A DNA stretch of 64,000 nucleotides. Origin: Pseudomonas sp. 14P_8.1_Bac3. GTDB lineage: Bacteria; Pseudomonadota; Gammaproteobacteria; Pseudomonadales; Pseudomonadaceae. The notes under the pieces were generated by a model that saw only the letters and a list, made by a program, of their open reading frames with translations, did not search any database and was not told the origin of the DNA. Where the stretch lies: positions 1-64,000 of the forward strand of contig NZ_JANLOD010000051.1 of assembly GCF_025466085.1 (NCBI RefSeq), written 5' to 3'. Positions 44,514-53,238 of this stretch are shown here, in pieces. Position 1 is the first letter of the stretch. Each line of letters starts with the position of its first letter. The position numbers and the translations under genes are program-made.

Positions 44514-45632
44514 TCAATCGTGCAGGACGCTGGCGCTGCCGCTGTCAAACAACAGGCCGGCCTGGCTGCCCACGGCGAAGCGCAGGCTGCGATCGACGCT
44601 GTTGGGCGTGCGCACGGTGAGGCGCGAACCGTCGCTGAGGCTGACTTGATATTGCAGGTCGGTGCCGAGGTAGACCTGGGCATCGATCCGGCAGGGCAGC
44701 GCGCTTTCTGTACTGGCCGGCACCAGGTGCAAGCGCTCGGGACGCACGGACAGCGTGACGTTGCTGCCGACCTGCACATCGCTGCAGGGCTGTGCCGGCA
44801 GCGGGTGCCCGGCGGGGCCGGCGAACCAGGCCCGGCCGTCTTCGACGCGCGTGACCGAGCCTTCGATGAAGTTGGTTTCGCCGATGAAGTCCGCCACGAA
44901 GCGATTGCGCGGGCGTTCATAGATGTCTTCCGGGCGCCCGACCTGCTGCACTTCGCCTTCGGACAGTACGGCGATGCGGTCGGACATGGTCAGCGCTTCT
45001 TCCTGGTCATGGGTGACGAAGATGAAGGTGATGCCGGTCTTGGCCTGGATGGTTTTCAACTCTTCGCGCATGGCCTGGCGCAGCTTGAGGTCGAGGGCCG
45101 AGAGCGGTTCGTCGAGCAGCAACACTTTGGGATGCGGTGCCAGTGCCCGCGCCAGCGCCACGCGCTGTTGCTGGCCGCCGGACAGTTGCGCCGGCTTGCG
45201 TGCGGCGAAGCGTTCCATTTGCACCAACGCCAGCATCTCGCGCATGCGCTCGGCGATCCGGGCTTTGCTCATCACTTTGCCCATCGGGTGCGATTCGAGG
45301 CCGAAGGCCAGGTTTTCGGCGATGGTCATGTGCGGGAACAAGGCGTAATGCTGAAACACCGTGTTGACCGGGCGCTCGAATGGCGGACGATCGGCGATGT
45401 TTTCGCCGTAGAGCAGAATCTCGCCCTCGGTCGGAAATTCGAACCCGGCGATCATCCGCAACAGTGTGGTTTTGCCGCAGCCGGAAGGGCCGAGGAGGGT
45501 GAAGAATTCGTTGTCGAGAATGTCCAGGTCGATGCTTTTCAGCGCCACCGGACCGGTCGTTGGATCGCCGTAGACTTTGCGCACCGAGCGGATGGACACC
45601 GCCAGCGTTTGCAGCGAATGCAGGGCATTCAT
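44514..45632 (-). CDS. ABC transporter ATP-binding protein, PotA/PotG type
   Basis: Cytoplasmic ATPase of 372 residues powering the polyamine-type importer. Walker A is GPSGCGKT, the signature LSGGQQQRVALARAL, Walker B LLLDEPLSALD and the switch His lies in FVTHDQ. The C-terminal 110 residues form the TOBE-type domain found in PotA/MalK proteins. First gene of the five-gene operon ATPase-permease-permease-binding protein-amidase, divergent from the GcvA-like regulator gene. Confidence 0.93.
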   Translation of the reverse strand: MNALHSLQTLAVSIRSVRKVYGDPTTGPVALKSIDLDILDNEFFTLLGPSGCGKTTLLRMIAGFEFPTEGEILLYGENIADRPPFERPVNTVFQHYALFPHMTIAENLAFGLESHPMGKVMSKARIAERMREMLALVQMERFAARKPAQLSGGQQQRVALARALAPHPKVLLLDEPLSALDLKLRQAMREELKTIQAKTGITFIFVTHDQEEALTMSDRIAVLSEGEVQQVGRPEDIYERPRNRFVADFIGETNFIEGSVTRVEDGRAWFAGPAGHPLPAQPCSDVQVGSNVTLSVRPERLHLVPASTESALPCRIDAQVYLGTDLQYQVSLSDGSRLTVRTPNSVDRSLRFAVGSQAGLLFDSGSASVLHD

Positions 45633-45808
45633 GCGTTACCTCCGATTCCCCCATCGCCTGCGGATACGCTGATTCAGCGGTGCCGTCGGGCCATGGATAT
45701 TATTTTTCTGGGCAGGATCGAGATGTGTTTCAGGTGTAGTCAGCCAGCTGTTTTTTGTTGTGCTGTGCGTCGATTATCAGTGAGGGGTTGCGGGGGCGAA
45801 ACTTCAAT

Positions 45809-45829
45809 TTTAACATACGACCTGTTAAA
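45809..45829. promoter_or_regulatory. Inverted repeat TTTAACA-N7-TGTTAAA, candidate LysR operator
   Basis: Seven-base perfect arms separated by seven bases, containing a T-N11-A core, in the 226-base spacer between the ABC-amidase operon and the LysR gene. It lies 29 bases before the chosen LysR start, a position suited to autorepression with activation of the divergent operon. The surroundings are AT-rich, unlike flanking coding DNA. Confidence 0.6.
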
Positions 45830-45858
45830 TAATTTAATAGCTAAAGGTGGCTGCGACC

Positions 45859-46764
45859 ATGCCTGATCACCGATTACCGCCGCTGAACGCGGTGCGCGCC
45901 TTCGATGCGGCGGCCCGTCTTGGCAGTTACGTCGAGGCCTCGAAGGCGCTGCACGTGACCCAGCCGGCTATCGGTCGGCATGTGAAGTTGCTGGAGGAAT
46001 GGCTGGGCATTCAACTGTTCGAGCGCACCTCCCGTGGCGTGACCCTGACGCCGGCCGGCGAGAAATATCACCGCAAGATTGCGGCGGCCTTGCAGCTGAT
46101 TGTCGAGGCGGGGAAGGAGGCTCGGCCCAAGGACGCCGAGCGCTGGCTACGGATCATGGTGGTGCCGGGGTTCGCCAAGCGCTGGCTGATGCCGCGGATC
46201 GAAGTCATGCGCCATTTGCGCCCGGGATTGAAGTTCGCCATCGAGCCCAATTCCACGTTCACCGACGTCGATGGCAAGAGCGCCGATCTGGGGATCGTCT
46301 ACGGCCTGGACGGGCAATACGCGCACTCCCGCGCAAGCCTGATCCGCCCGCGCGTGTTTCCGATCTGCACCCCGGATTATCTCGCCGGCATCGACCCCGT
46401 CGAGGGACCTGCCGACCTGGTGAAGCACAACCTGATCCACGTCGATGACGGCGAATGGTGGAACCTGTGGTTCGCCGCGCACGACCTGGATGTGCACCTC
46501 AACTCGGACATGCTCTACGTCAACAACGACCACGCGCTGTCGGTGGCCGAGAGCGGGCAGGGCATCGCGTTGGCCAACGAAGTGCTGGTGCGTGAAGAAC
46601 TCAAGAGCGGGGCGCTGGTGCGGGTGCTCGACGCGGAGGTGAAACTGGAAAGCTATCGCGTGTTGACCCCATCCGCCGAACTCTCGGCGGATGTGTCGTG
46701 GTTTATCCAGTGGCTGAAGACCGAGCTGGAGCGGGATTTTCCGGAAGCTGTCATCACCCCCTGA
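45859..46764 (+). CDS. LysR-family regulator, GcvA-like
   Basis: LysR-type regulator of 301 residues from the ATG at 45859, which has AAAGGTGG eight bases upstream (a GTG at 45847 adds four residues). The start RLPPLNAVRAFDAAARLGSYVEASKALHVTQPAIGRHVKLLEEWLG is the GcvA-type DNA-binding domain. Divergent orientation makes it the probable regulator of the polyamine-type ABC and amidase operon, using the inverted repeat just upstream of it. The inducer is unknown. Confidence 0.9.
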   Translation: MPDHRLPPLNAVRAFDAAARLGSYVEASKALHVTQPAIGRHVKLLEEWLGIQLFERTSRGVTLTPAGEKYHRKIAAALQLIVEAGKEARPKDAERWLRIMVVPGFAKRWLMPRIEVMRHLRPGLKFAIEPNSTFTDVDGKSADLGIVYGLDGQYAHSRASLIRPRVFPICTPDYLAGIDPVEGPADLVKHNLIHVDDGEWWNLWFAAHDLDVHLNSDMLYVNNDHALSVAESGQGIALANEVLVREELKSGALVRVLDAEVKLESYRVLTPSAELSADVSWFIQWLKTELERDFPEAVITP

Positions 46765-46804
46765 GGTGAGGCCGTCTGTAGGCGCCGGCCCAATCAGTCC
46801 AGGG

Positions 46805-48862
46805 TTAGACCGTCAGGCGGAACCGTCCGGTGTTGTCGCTCAGGGCCTTGCTGCCCTGGCTCAACGTGTCCGCTGCCTTGTTCACCGCTCGCGCGCCTTC
46901 GAGCAAGCGTACCGCCGCCTGATCGACTTGCTGAATGTTACCGCTGACTTCGTCGGCGGTGGTGGCTTGTTCGTCGACCGCGGTGGCGATCTGCGCCAGG
47001 GTGTCGGTGACGCCCTGCACGGCGCTGGCAATTTCCCCCAGCCGTTCGCCGAGACCGGTGACCGCTTGCGCATCGGATTGCGCCTGGCCGCAAGCGGCTT
47101 CCATCAGGCTCACCGCTTCATTCACCGTGTTGCGCAGGCTGTCGACGGTTCCGGCGATCTGCGCGGTGGACGATTGGGTGCGTTGCGACAGGCTGCGCAC
47201 TTCATCGGCGACCACCGCAAAACCACGACCCTGCTCACCCGCACGCGCGGCTTCGATGGCGGCGTTGAGCGCCAACAGGTTGGTCTGCTCGGCGACGCCA
47301 CGAATGGTGTCGACCACCAGCTGAATCTGCTGCCCCTGTTCGCTGACCCGGCCGAGCGCCGCCGCGGTGTCGTTCAAACGCTGATTGAGCTGCTGAATGC
47401 TCGCGGTGGTGCGCTGGCTGTCTCGAGTGCTGTCGGCGGCGATGCGTTGGGTGCGCTGGGCGCTGTCGGAAGCTTGTTCGCAACTCTGGGCGACGCCTTG
47501 GGACGTGGCGGCGAGCTGCGTCGCCGCGGCGGCGATCTGACTGATCTGCAATTGCTGGGCTTCGACCTCGCCCAAGGCGCCGCTGGAATGGTGATTGAGT
47601 GCGCGCACCGCGTTGCTCAGTTCCAGGGTTTCGTGATCGACCCCCAGCAGGCTATTGCGCAACTGCACCACGGCGACGTTGAGCGCGGTGCTGATCGCCG
47701 CCAGTTCGTCACGACCTACAACCGGTACTTGCAGGCTGAGGTTGCCGTCGCGCAGGGCTTCGGCGAGCAGTGTGATTCCGCTGGCGCTGCGCCGGATCGA
47801 GGATTGCAGGCAGATGAACAGGTACAGCGCGGCCAGCAGCAGGCAACCGAAGATGGTCGCTACCACAATGAACTGGCGAATCGCCGAACCGTGGTAGTCA
47901 TCCAGACGCTGATCCAGCGAGACCAGCGACTGCTGGCGCAACGACGCGAGGTCGGCAAGCAGCACGTCGAGGCTGCGCTCGAACTCCTCGGGCTTGAGTT
48001 TGATGCTGCCACCAAACACACCGTCATCAAGCACCTTCAGCTCGTCGTCGAGGTGTTTGAGGCTGGCATGGTATTGCCCGGCCCAGGTCTGCAAGGCGCT
48101 GGGCAATCGTGCTTCCAGCAGGCTGGCGGTTTTGACCAGCTGCTCACGGGCGTCGCCGATGCGGCCGCGCAGGTCGCGCAATTGCAGACGGCTTTGCAGG
48201 GTGAATTGCCCGGACACCACCGACGCCTGGCCGACGCTGGCCAGACGACCGACCCGCTCGATCAGGTCCGGCGCGTGCTGGGTCGCAATCTGCGTCAGCA
48301 GGTAGGTTTCCAGCCACGGCGCGAGCGTCAGGCGATTGTCCATGGCGATCTGTTCGCGCAAGGCTTGCAGGGCGCTCAAGGCATTGGTGAAGCGGTCGTA
48401 ACCGTCCGGCCACCAGCCAACGCTGCCGAGGCTTTTCGAGTCGAGGCCGTTGAGCGCGGTTTGCAGGGCTTGATAGCGGGCCAGGGTTTCGCCCTCGGCG
48501 CCTTCGGTTTGCAGGGCATTGCCAAGGTCCGTGGTGGCCTGGGCGACCGCCGGTTGTACCGCATCGAACGCGGCCATCGACGCGAGGGTGGCTGGTGTCG
48601 GCTGGCGATTGGTTTCGGTGGCGCGCCAACGTGCAGCGCGGTCACGCTGGGCGGCGAGCAGGTTATCCAGCGCATCCAGGGCGAGCAATTGTCGGACCCC
48701 GGCGCGCTCGCCGGAAATCAGGCTCAGTTTGGCCCGGTACTCCTGGCCGATCATCAGCAGGCTGCCTGCGAGTGGCAGGATAAACAGCAGGAACAACAGC
48801 TGAAATTTGCGGGCGAAGCCGAAACGCCCCAGCAACCCGATCCCCGGTGATAAAAACGACAT
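46805..48862 (-). CDS. Transmembrane methyl-accepting chemotaxis protein
   Basis: Chemoreceptor of 685 residues. The start MSFLSPGIG was chosen because GAGGAG lies eight bases upstream. Membrane segments are at about residues 18-40 and 333-355. The periplasmic sensor between them, about 290 residues, is mainly helical and unusually long, of the double four-helix-bundle size. HAMP and the signalling domain follow; the hairpin tip contains [20 protein letters not shown] and ends near residue 685 with no CheR-tethering pentapeptide visible. The ligand is unknown; the neighbourhood of two uptake systems suggests a nutrient receptor, but this is only positional. Confidence 0.9.
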   Translation of the reverse strand: MSFLSPGIGLLGRFGFARKFQLLFLLFILPLAGSLLMIGQEYRAKLSLISGERAGVRQLLALDALDNLLAAQRDRAARWRATETNRQPTPATLASMAAFDAVQPAVAQATTDLGNALQTEGAEGETLARYQALQTALNGLDSKSLGSVGWWPDGYDRFTNALSALQALREQIAMDNRLTLAPWLETYLLTQIATQHAPDLIERVGRLASVGQASVVSGQFTLQSRLQLRDLRGRIGDAREQLVKTASLLEARLPSALQTWAGQYHASLKHLDDELKVLDDGVFGGSIKLKPEEFERSLDVLLADLASLRQQSLVSLDQRLDDYHGSAIRQFIVVATIFGCLLLAALYLFICLQSSIRRSASGITLLAEALRDGNLSLQVPVVGRDELAAISTALNVAVVQLRNSLLGVDHETLELSNAVRALNHHSSGALGEVEAQQLQISQIAAAATQLAATSQGVAQSCEQASDSAQRTQRIAADSTRDSQRTTASIQQLNQRLNDTAAALGRVSEQGQQIQLVVDTIRGVAEQTNLLALNAAIEAARAGEQGRGFAVVADEVRSLSQRTQSSTAQIAGTVDSLRNTVNEAVSLMEAACGQAQSDAQAVTGLGERLGEIASAVQGVTDTLAQIATAVDEQATTADEVSGNIQQVDQAAVRLLEGARAVNKAADTLSQGSKALSDNTGRFRLTV

Positions 48863-49222
48863 GCCCATGACTCCTCTGGACACCACGCACCATCGGCGTG
48901 CGTCGAAGTCATTGCGACCGCGACGTGTGCCCCTTTTAAAGGCCGCGAAAAGTCCGCCCTTGTCAGCTCTGTAGGCCGACTCTGTAGCGAAACTTCCCAT
49001 TCTCGGCGCCCTTTGTAAGGGCGCCGCGTTGAAGCGATAAACAAGGCAAGATTCAGACCATGGCATTGCGCTATCAACGAGGCAGGCCTGTAGGAGCAAG
49101 CTCGCTCCTACAGGTTCGGGTTTTTAGTTGGTTAGCTGGCTAAGGGGATGGCGCTGCTGCACTGAAAAATGGCACATTGACGCACCTGCCCGTGTGCACC
49201 CATCTGCTGTACGGAAATTCCC
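48863..49222. other. Divergent spacer with hairpin and REP element
   Basis: The 360 bases separate the chemoreceptor gene and the MFS gene. They contain a perfect hairpin GGCGCCCTT-TGT-AAGGGCGCC (49005-49025) and a single REP-like palindrome (49087-49114). No further gene is supported. Promoters of both genes must lie here, but no consensus sites stood out. Confidence 0.6.
49087..49114. repeat. Single REP-like palindrome
   Basis: CCTGTAGGAGC at 49087-49097 is complementary to GCTCCTACAGG at 49104-49114, with a six-base centre. It belongs to the GTAGGAGC REP class found across fluorescens-group genomes, a different class from the GTGGGAGC copies elsewhere in the window. Confidence 0.75.
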
Positions 49223-50440
49223 ATGGCTATCAGCAATGCCCAGACCGGCACCCCGCCGGCGTCCGCGTCCCCACAAAGCAGCCCGTTGGTCATGCGCATC
49301 ATCGGCGCCGTGGCGCTGGCGCATCTGATCAACGACCTGATCCAGTCGGTGCTGCCGTCGATTTACCCGATGCTCAAAGCCAACTATGGCCTGACGTTCA
49401 CCCAGGTCGGCCTGATCACTTTGACCTTCCAACTGACCGCCTCGCTATTGCAGCCGTGGGTCGGTTACCACACCGATCGTCATCCCAAACCCTGGCTGCT
49501 GCCGGCCGGAACGGTGTGTACCTTGATCGGCATTCTGATGATGTCGGTGGTGGGCACCTTTCCATTGATTCTGCTGGCGGCGGGGTTGATCGGCATCGGC
49601 TCATCGACCTTTCACCCGGAGGCTTCCCGCGTGGCGCGGCTGGCTTCGGGCGGGCGCTTCGGTCTGGCGCAATCGACCTTCCAGGTGGGCGGCAATGCCG
49701 GCTCCGCGTTCGGCCCGTTACTCGCGGCGGCGATCATCATTCCGTTCGGTCAGGGTCATGTGGCGTGGTTCGGGTTGTTCGCGGTATTTGCGTTGTTCGT
49801 GCTTTACCGCATCAGTCGCTGGTACGCCAATCACCTGAGCCTGTTCAAGCTCAAGCAAGGCCAGGCGGCGACCCACGGTTTGTCCAAGGGCCGGGTGATC
49901 AGTGCACTGGTGGTGCTCGGGTTGCTGGTGTTCTCCAAGTATTTCTACATGGCCAGCTTCACCAGCTACTTCACCTTCTACCTGATCGAAAAGTTCGACC
50001 TGTCGGTGGCCAGCTCGCAGCTGCATTTGTTCCTCTTCCTCGGGGCGGTGGCGGCGGGAACGTTCTTCGGCGGACCGATCGGCGACAAGATCGGGCGTAA
50101 GGCAGTGATCTGGTTTTCGATCCTCGGCGTGGCACCGTTCACCTTGATCCTGCCGCACGCCGACCTGTTCTGGACCAGCATTCTGAGCGTGGTGATCGGC
50201 TTCATCCTGGCCTCGGCGTTCTCGGCCATTGTGGTGTATGCGCAGGAACTGGTGCCGGGGAATGTAGGGATGATCGCCGGGGTGTTCTTCGGCCTGATGT
50301 TTGGTTTCGGCGGGATTGGCGCCGCGTTACTCGGGCACCTGGCGGACATCCACGGGATTGAGTACGTGTACTTCCTGTGCTCGTTCCTGCCGCTGTTCGG
50401 AGTGCTGGCGATTTTCCTGCCAAGAACCAAAAAGGCCTGA
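49223..50440 (+). CDS. fsr: MFS transporter, fosmidomycin resistance (Fsr) type
   Basis: Twelve-helix efflux protein of 405 residues. The first helix region VALAHLINDLIQSVLPSIYPMLK and LQPWVGYHTDRHPKPWLLPAG are the signature of the Fsr family, which exports fosmidomycin and related phosphonates in E. coli. The natural substrate in Pseudomonas is unknown. It stands alone, followed by a REPIN and a shared terminator with ychF. Confidence 0.88.
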   Translation: MAISNAQTGTPPASASPQSSPLVMRIIGAVALAHLINDLIQSVLPSIYPMLKANYGLTFTQVGLITLTFQLTASLLQPWVGYHTDRHPKPWLLPAGTVCTLIGILMMSVVGTFPLILLAAGLIGIGSSTFHPEASRVARLASGGRFGLAQSTFQVGGNAGSAFGPLLAAAIIIPFGQGHVAWFGLFAVFALFVLYRISRWYANHLSLFKLKQGQAATHGLSKGRVISALVVLGLLVFSKYFYMASFTSYFTFYLIEKFDLSVASSQLHLFLFLGAVAAGTFFGGPIGDKIGRKAVIWFSILGVAPFTLILPHADLFWTSILSVVIGFILASAFSAIVVYAQELVPGNVGMIAGVFFGLMFGFGGIGAALLGHLADIHGIEYVYFLCSFLPLFGVLAIFLPRTKKA

Positions 50441-50461
50441 TCGGCTCCCTGCCTGTAAAAA

Positions 50462-50554
50462 ACTGTGGGAGCGAGCCTGCTCGCGATGACGGTGTGTCAG
50501 ACACATCGTTGGTCAATGACACACCGTCATCGCGAGCAGGCTCGCTCCCACAGT
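50462..50554. repeat. REPIN with 38-bp perfect arms
   Basis: Arms at 50462-50499 and 50517-50554 are exact inverse complements over 38 bases, with a 17-base centre. Each arm contains the REP core GTGGGAGCGAGCCTGCTCGCG. It lies between the stops of the Fsr-type gene and ychF. Perfect identity of both arms suggests a recently moved element. Confidence 0.9.
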
Positions 50555-50571
50555 GGATAAATCGCAGGTAC

Positions 50572-50601
50572 AAAAAAGCCGCGTGTCGAACGCGGCTTTT
50601 T
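50572..50601. terminator. Bidirectional terminator between fsr and ychF
   Basis: AAAAAAGCCGCG pairs with CGCGGCTTTTT across a seven-base loop. It serves ychF on the minus strand, 16 bases past its stop, and can also end transcripts from the Fsr-type gene. Confidence 0.9.
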
Positions 50602-50616
50602 CATGCTCAGGGCGTT

Positions 50617-51717
50617 TTAAACGTTGAAGCGGAAGTGCATCACGTCGCCGTCTTTAACGATGTAGTCCTTGCCTTCCAGACGCCATTTCCCGGCTTCCTT
50701 GGTGCCGGCCTCGCCCTTGTACTGAATGAAGTCGTCATAGGCGATGACTTCGGCGCGGATAAAGCCTTTCTCGAAGTCGGTGTGGATCACGCCAGCGGCT
50801 TGTGGTGCGGTGGCCCCAACGCGGACGGTCCAGGCGCGGACTTCTTCGACACCGGCGGTGAAGTAGGTCTGTAAGTGCAGCATTTCGTAGCCAGCGCGGA
50901 TCACCCGGTTCAGGCCAGGCTCTTCGAGGCCCAGGGCTTCGAGGAACATGTCTTTCTCTTCACCGTCTTCCAGTTCGGCGATCTCGGCTTCGATCTTGTT
51001 GCAGACCGGAACCACCATGGCGCCTTCTTCTTCGGCGATGGCTTTGACGATGTCCAGCAGCGGGTTGTTCTCGAAACCGTCTTCAGCAACGTTGGCGATG
51101 TACATGACCGGCTTGGTGGTCAGCAGATGGAAACCGCGAATCACCGCTTTGTCATCGGCGCCCATGTTCTTCATCAGGGTGCGCGCAGGCTTGCCGAGGG
51201 TGAAGTGCGCGATCAATTGTTCGAGCAGGCCTTTCTGGACCACGGCGTCCTTGTCACCACCCTTGGCGTTGCGGGCGACTTTCTGCAGTTGCTTCTCGCA
51301 GCTGTCGAGGTCGGCGAAGATCAGTTCCAAATCGATGATTTCGATGTCGCGTTTCGGGTCGACGCTGTTGGACACGTGAATCACGTTCTCGTCTTCGAAG
51401 CAGCGCACCACGTGGGCGATGGCATCGGTCTCGCGGATGTTGGCGAGGAACTTGTTGCCCAGGCCTTCACCTTTCGAGGCGCCGGCAACCAGGCCTGCGA
51501 TGTCGACGAATTCCATGGTGGTCGGCAGGATGCGCTTTGGATTGACGATGGCCGCCAGGGCTTCCAGACGCGGATCCGGCATTGGCACGATACCGGTGTT
51601 CGGCTCGATGGTGCAGAAGGGGAAGTTCTCGGCCGCGATCCCGGATTTGGTCAGGGCGTTAAACAGGGTGGACTTGCCGACGTTAGGCAGGCCGACGATG
51701 CCGCAATTGAATCCCAT
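50617..51717 (-). CDS. ychF: YchF, redox-regulated ATPase of the Obg family
   Basis: P-loop NTPase of 366 residues that binds ATP in preference to GTP and associates with ribosomes; in E. coli it dampens the oxidative stress response. Walker A is GLPNVGKST (about residues 8-16), and the NxxE motif (NVAE) replaces the NKxD of GTPases, which explains the ATP preference. The C-terminal TGS domain is present, with [16 protein letters not shown]. It follows pth by about 22 bases on the same strand, a conserved proteobacterial pair. Confidence 0.96.
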   Translation of the reverse strand: MGFNCGIVGLPNVGKSTLFNALTKSGIAAENFPFCTIEPNTGIVPMPDPRLEALAAIVNPKRILPTTMEFVDIAGLVAGASKGEGLGNKFLANIRETDAIAHVVRCFEDENVIHVSNSVDPKRDIEIIDLELIFADLDSCEKQLQKVARNAKGGDKDAVVQKGLLEQLIAHFTLGKPARTLMKNMGADDKAVIRGFHLLTTKPVMYIANVAEDGFENNPLLDIVKAIAEEEGAMVVPVCNKIEAEIAELEDGEEKDMFLEALGLEEPGLNRVIRAGYEMLHLQTYFTAGVEEVRAWTVRVGATAPQAAGVIHTDFEKGFIRAEVIAYDDFIQYKGEAGTKEAGKWRLEGKDYIVKDGDVMHFRFNV

Positions 51718-51739
51718 GGTGTTTCCCCTCGGAGTAGAG

Positions 51740-52324
51740 TCAGGCCTTCTGGCTGTGCAGGTTTTTCATCGCGCGGTTCCATTCCCCGGCGAGGATATCC
51801 GGCAGCACGCCGAGGGCAAAGTCGATGCTGGCATCGAGTTTTTCCTGTTCGGCGCGTGGCGCACGACCCAGGACGAAATTTGAAACCATACTGGCTACGC
51901 CCGGGTGGCCAATGCCAAGCCGCAAGCGGTAGAAGGTATTCTGATTGCCCAGTTGCGCGATGATGTCGCGCAACCCGTTGTGACCGCCATGGCCGCCGCC
52001 CTGTTTGAGTTTGGCAACGCCCGGAGGCAGGTCGAGTTCGTCATGCGCCACCAGGATTTCTTCCGGCTTTATACGAAAGAAGCCGGCAAGTGCCGCGACG
52101 GCCTGGCCGCTGCGGTTCATGTACGTGGTGGGAATAAGCAGGCGAACATCCTGACCCTGATGCGAGTAGCGCCCGGTCAGGCCGAAATATTTGCGATCCG
52201 CCACAAGGTTCACGCCTTGTGCGTGCGCGATGCGCTCAACAAAAAGGGCCCCTGCGTTATGCCGGGTCTGTTCGTATTCAGCGCCTGGATTTCCCAGGCC
52301 AACGATCAGTTTGATGGCAGTCAC
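51740..52324 (-). CDS. pth: Peptidyl-tRNA hydrolase
   Basis: Esterase of 194 residues that releases peptides from drop-off peptidyl-tRNA. The catalytic His is in [14 protein letters not shown] (His22), and the conserved Asn and Asp lie in [10 protein letters not shown] and [11 protein letters not shown]. Length and motifs match the bacterial Pth1 family. Placed between rplY and ychF in the usual pseudomonad order. Confidence 0.96.
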   Translation of the reverse strand: MTAIKLIVGLGNPGAEYEQTRHNAGALFVERIAHAQGVNLVADRKYFGLTGRYSHQGQDVRLLIPTTYMNRSGQAVAALAGFFRIKPEEILVAHDELDLPPGVAKLKQGGGHGGHNGLRDIIAQLGNQNTFYRLRLGIGHPGVASMVSNFVLGRAPRAEQEKLDASIDFALGVLPDILAGEWNRAMKNLHSQKA

Positions 52325-52494
52325 GATAGGGGCCCTTCCTTGGAGTGGTGGTTAACATCGCCGCAATCAGGGTGTGCGGCGAAAGTGGACGACAAGTGCT
52401 CATTTACCATTATGTAAACTCCGCGTTCTCGCCCGCTTTCTCGCTACGTTCCAGTCCGCGATGTTACCTGGTCACTCCGGCATCACAGAGTGAA

Positions 52495-53097
52495 TTACTC
52501 TGCTGCGCCTTCTTCAGTAGCTTCTGGAGCAACACGTGGAGCGTGGACGTTGGCAACAGCCTTGTCATCGCCGTGTGCCAGAGCAACAAACTCAACGCCT
52601 TTAGGGGCTTTGAGGTCGGACAGGTGAATGATCGAACCGATTTCGGCGTTAGCCAGGTCGACTTCGATGAACTCAGGCAGGTCCTTCGGCAGGCAGGTCA
52701 CTTCGATTTCCGAAACAACGTGCGAAACTTCGCCGCCTTTCTTGATCGGAGCTTCTTCACCGACAAAGTGTACAGGCACGATAGCGGTCAGTTTCTGACC
52801 CGCTACAACGCGTACGAAGTCAGCGTGCAGCACGTGGCCTTTGGCCGGGTGACGCTGCAGAGCCTTGATGATTACGTTTTGCTTGGTGCCGCCAACGTTC
52901 AGCTCGATGATGTGGCTGTAAGCCGCTTCGTTTTCGAGCAGTTTGGCAACTTCTTTAGCCAGCATGCTGATGGATTCAGGGGCTTTTTCGCCACCGTAAA
53001 CTACAGCTGGAACCAGGCTTGCGAGACGACGCAGGCGGCGGCTCGCACCTTTCCCCAGGTCGGAACGCACTTCAGCATTCAGAGTAAAATCGTTCAT
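52495..53097 (-). CDS. rplY: Ribosomal protein L25, long (TL5/Ctc) form
   Basis: 5S rRNA-binding protein of the 50S subunit, 200 residues from [17 protein letters not shown]. The N-terminal 95 residues are the L25 domain; the rest is the extra beta domain of the TL5/Ctc form, absent in the 94-residue E. coli protein. The C-terminal tail is acidic (EATEEGAAE). It lies downstream of prs, separated by the prs terminator, so it probably has its own promoter in 53098-53162. Confidence 0.95.
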   Translation of the reverse strand: MNDFTLNAEVRSDLGKGASRRLRRLASLVPAVVYGGEKAPESISMLAKEVAKLLENEAAYSHIIELNVGGTKQNVIIKALQRHPAKGHVLHADFVRVVAGQKLTAIVPVHFVGEEAPIKKGGEVSHVVSEIEVTCLPKDLPEFIEVDLANAEIGSIIHLSDLKAPKGVEFVALAHGDDKAVANVHAPRVAPEATEEGAAE

Positions 53098-53162
53098 GTT
53101 GTATCTCCAAAATAACCACATTCGCCCCAGCGTTTGCGACCAGCGCTAAAGGCGATATGGGC

Positions 53163-53200
53163 AAAAAAGCCCCGCCCCGACAGGAATGCCGGGGCGGGGC
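53163..53200 (-). terminator. Rho-independent terminator after prs
   Basis: On the minus strand an 11-bp stem of G and C (53190-53200 with 53169-53179) is followed by six T residues. It ends the prs transcript 38 bases beyond its stop and before rplY. Confidence 0.9.
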
Positions 53201-53238
53201 GCTTTTCGTCAACGAGATGTTCGAGAAGGGCAGGGCCC

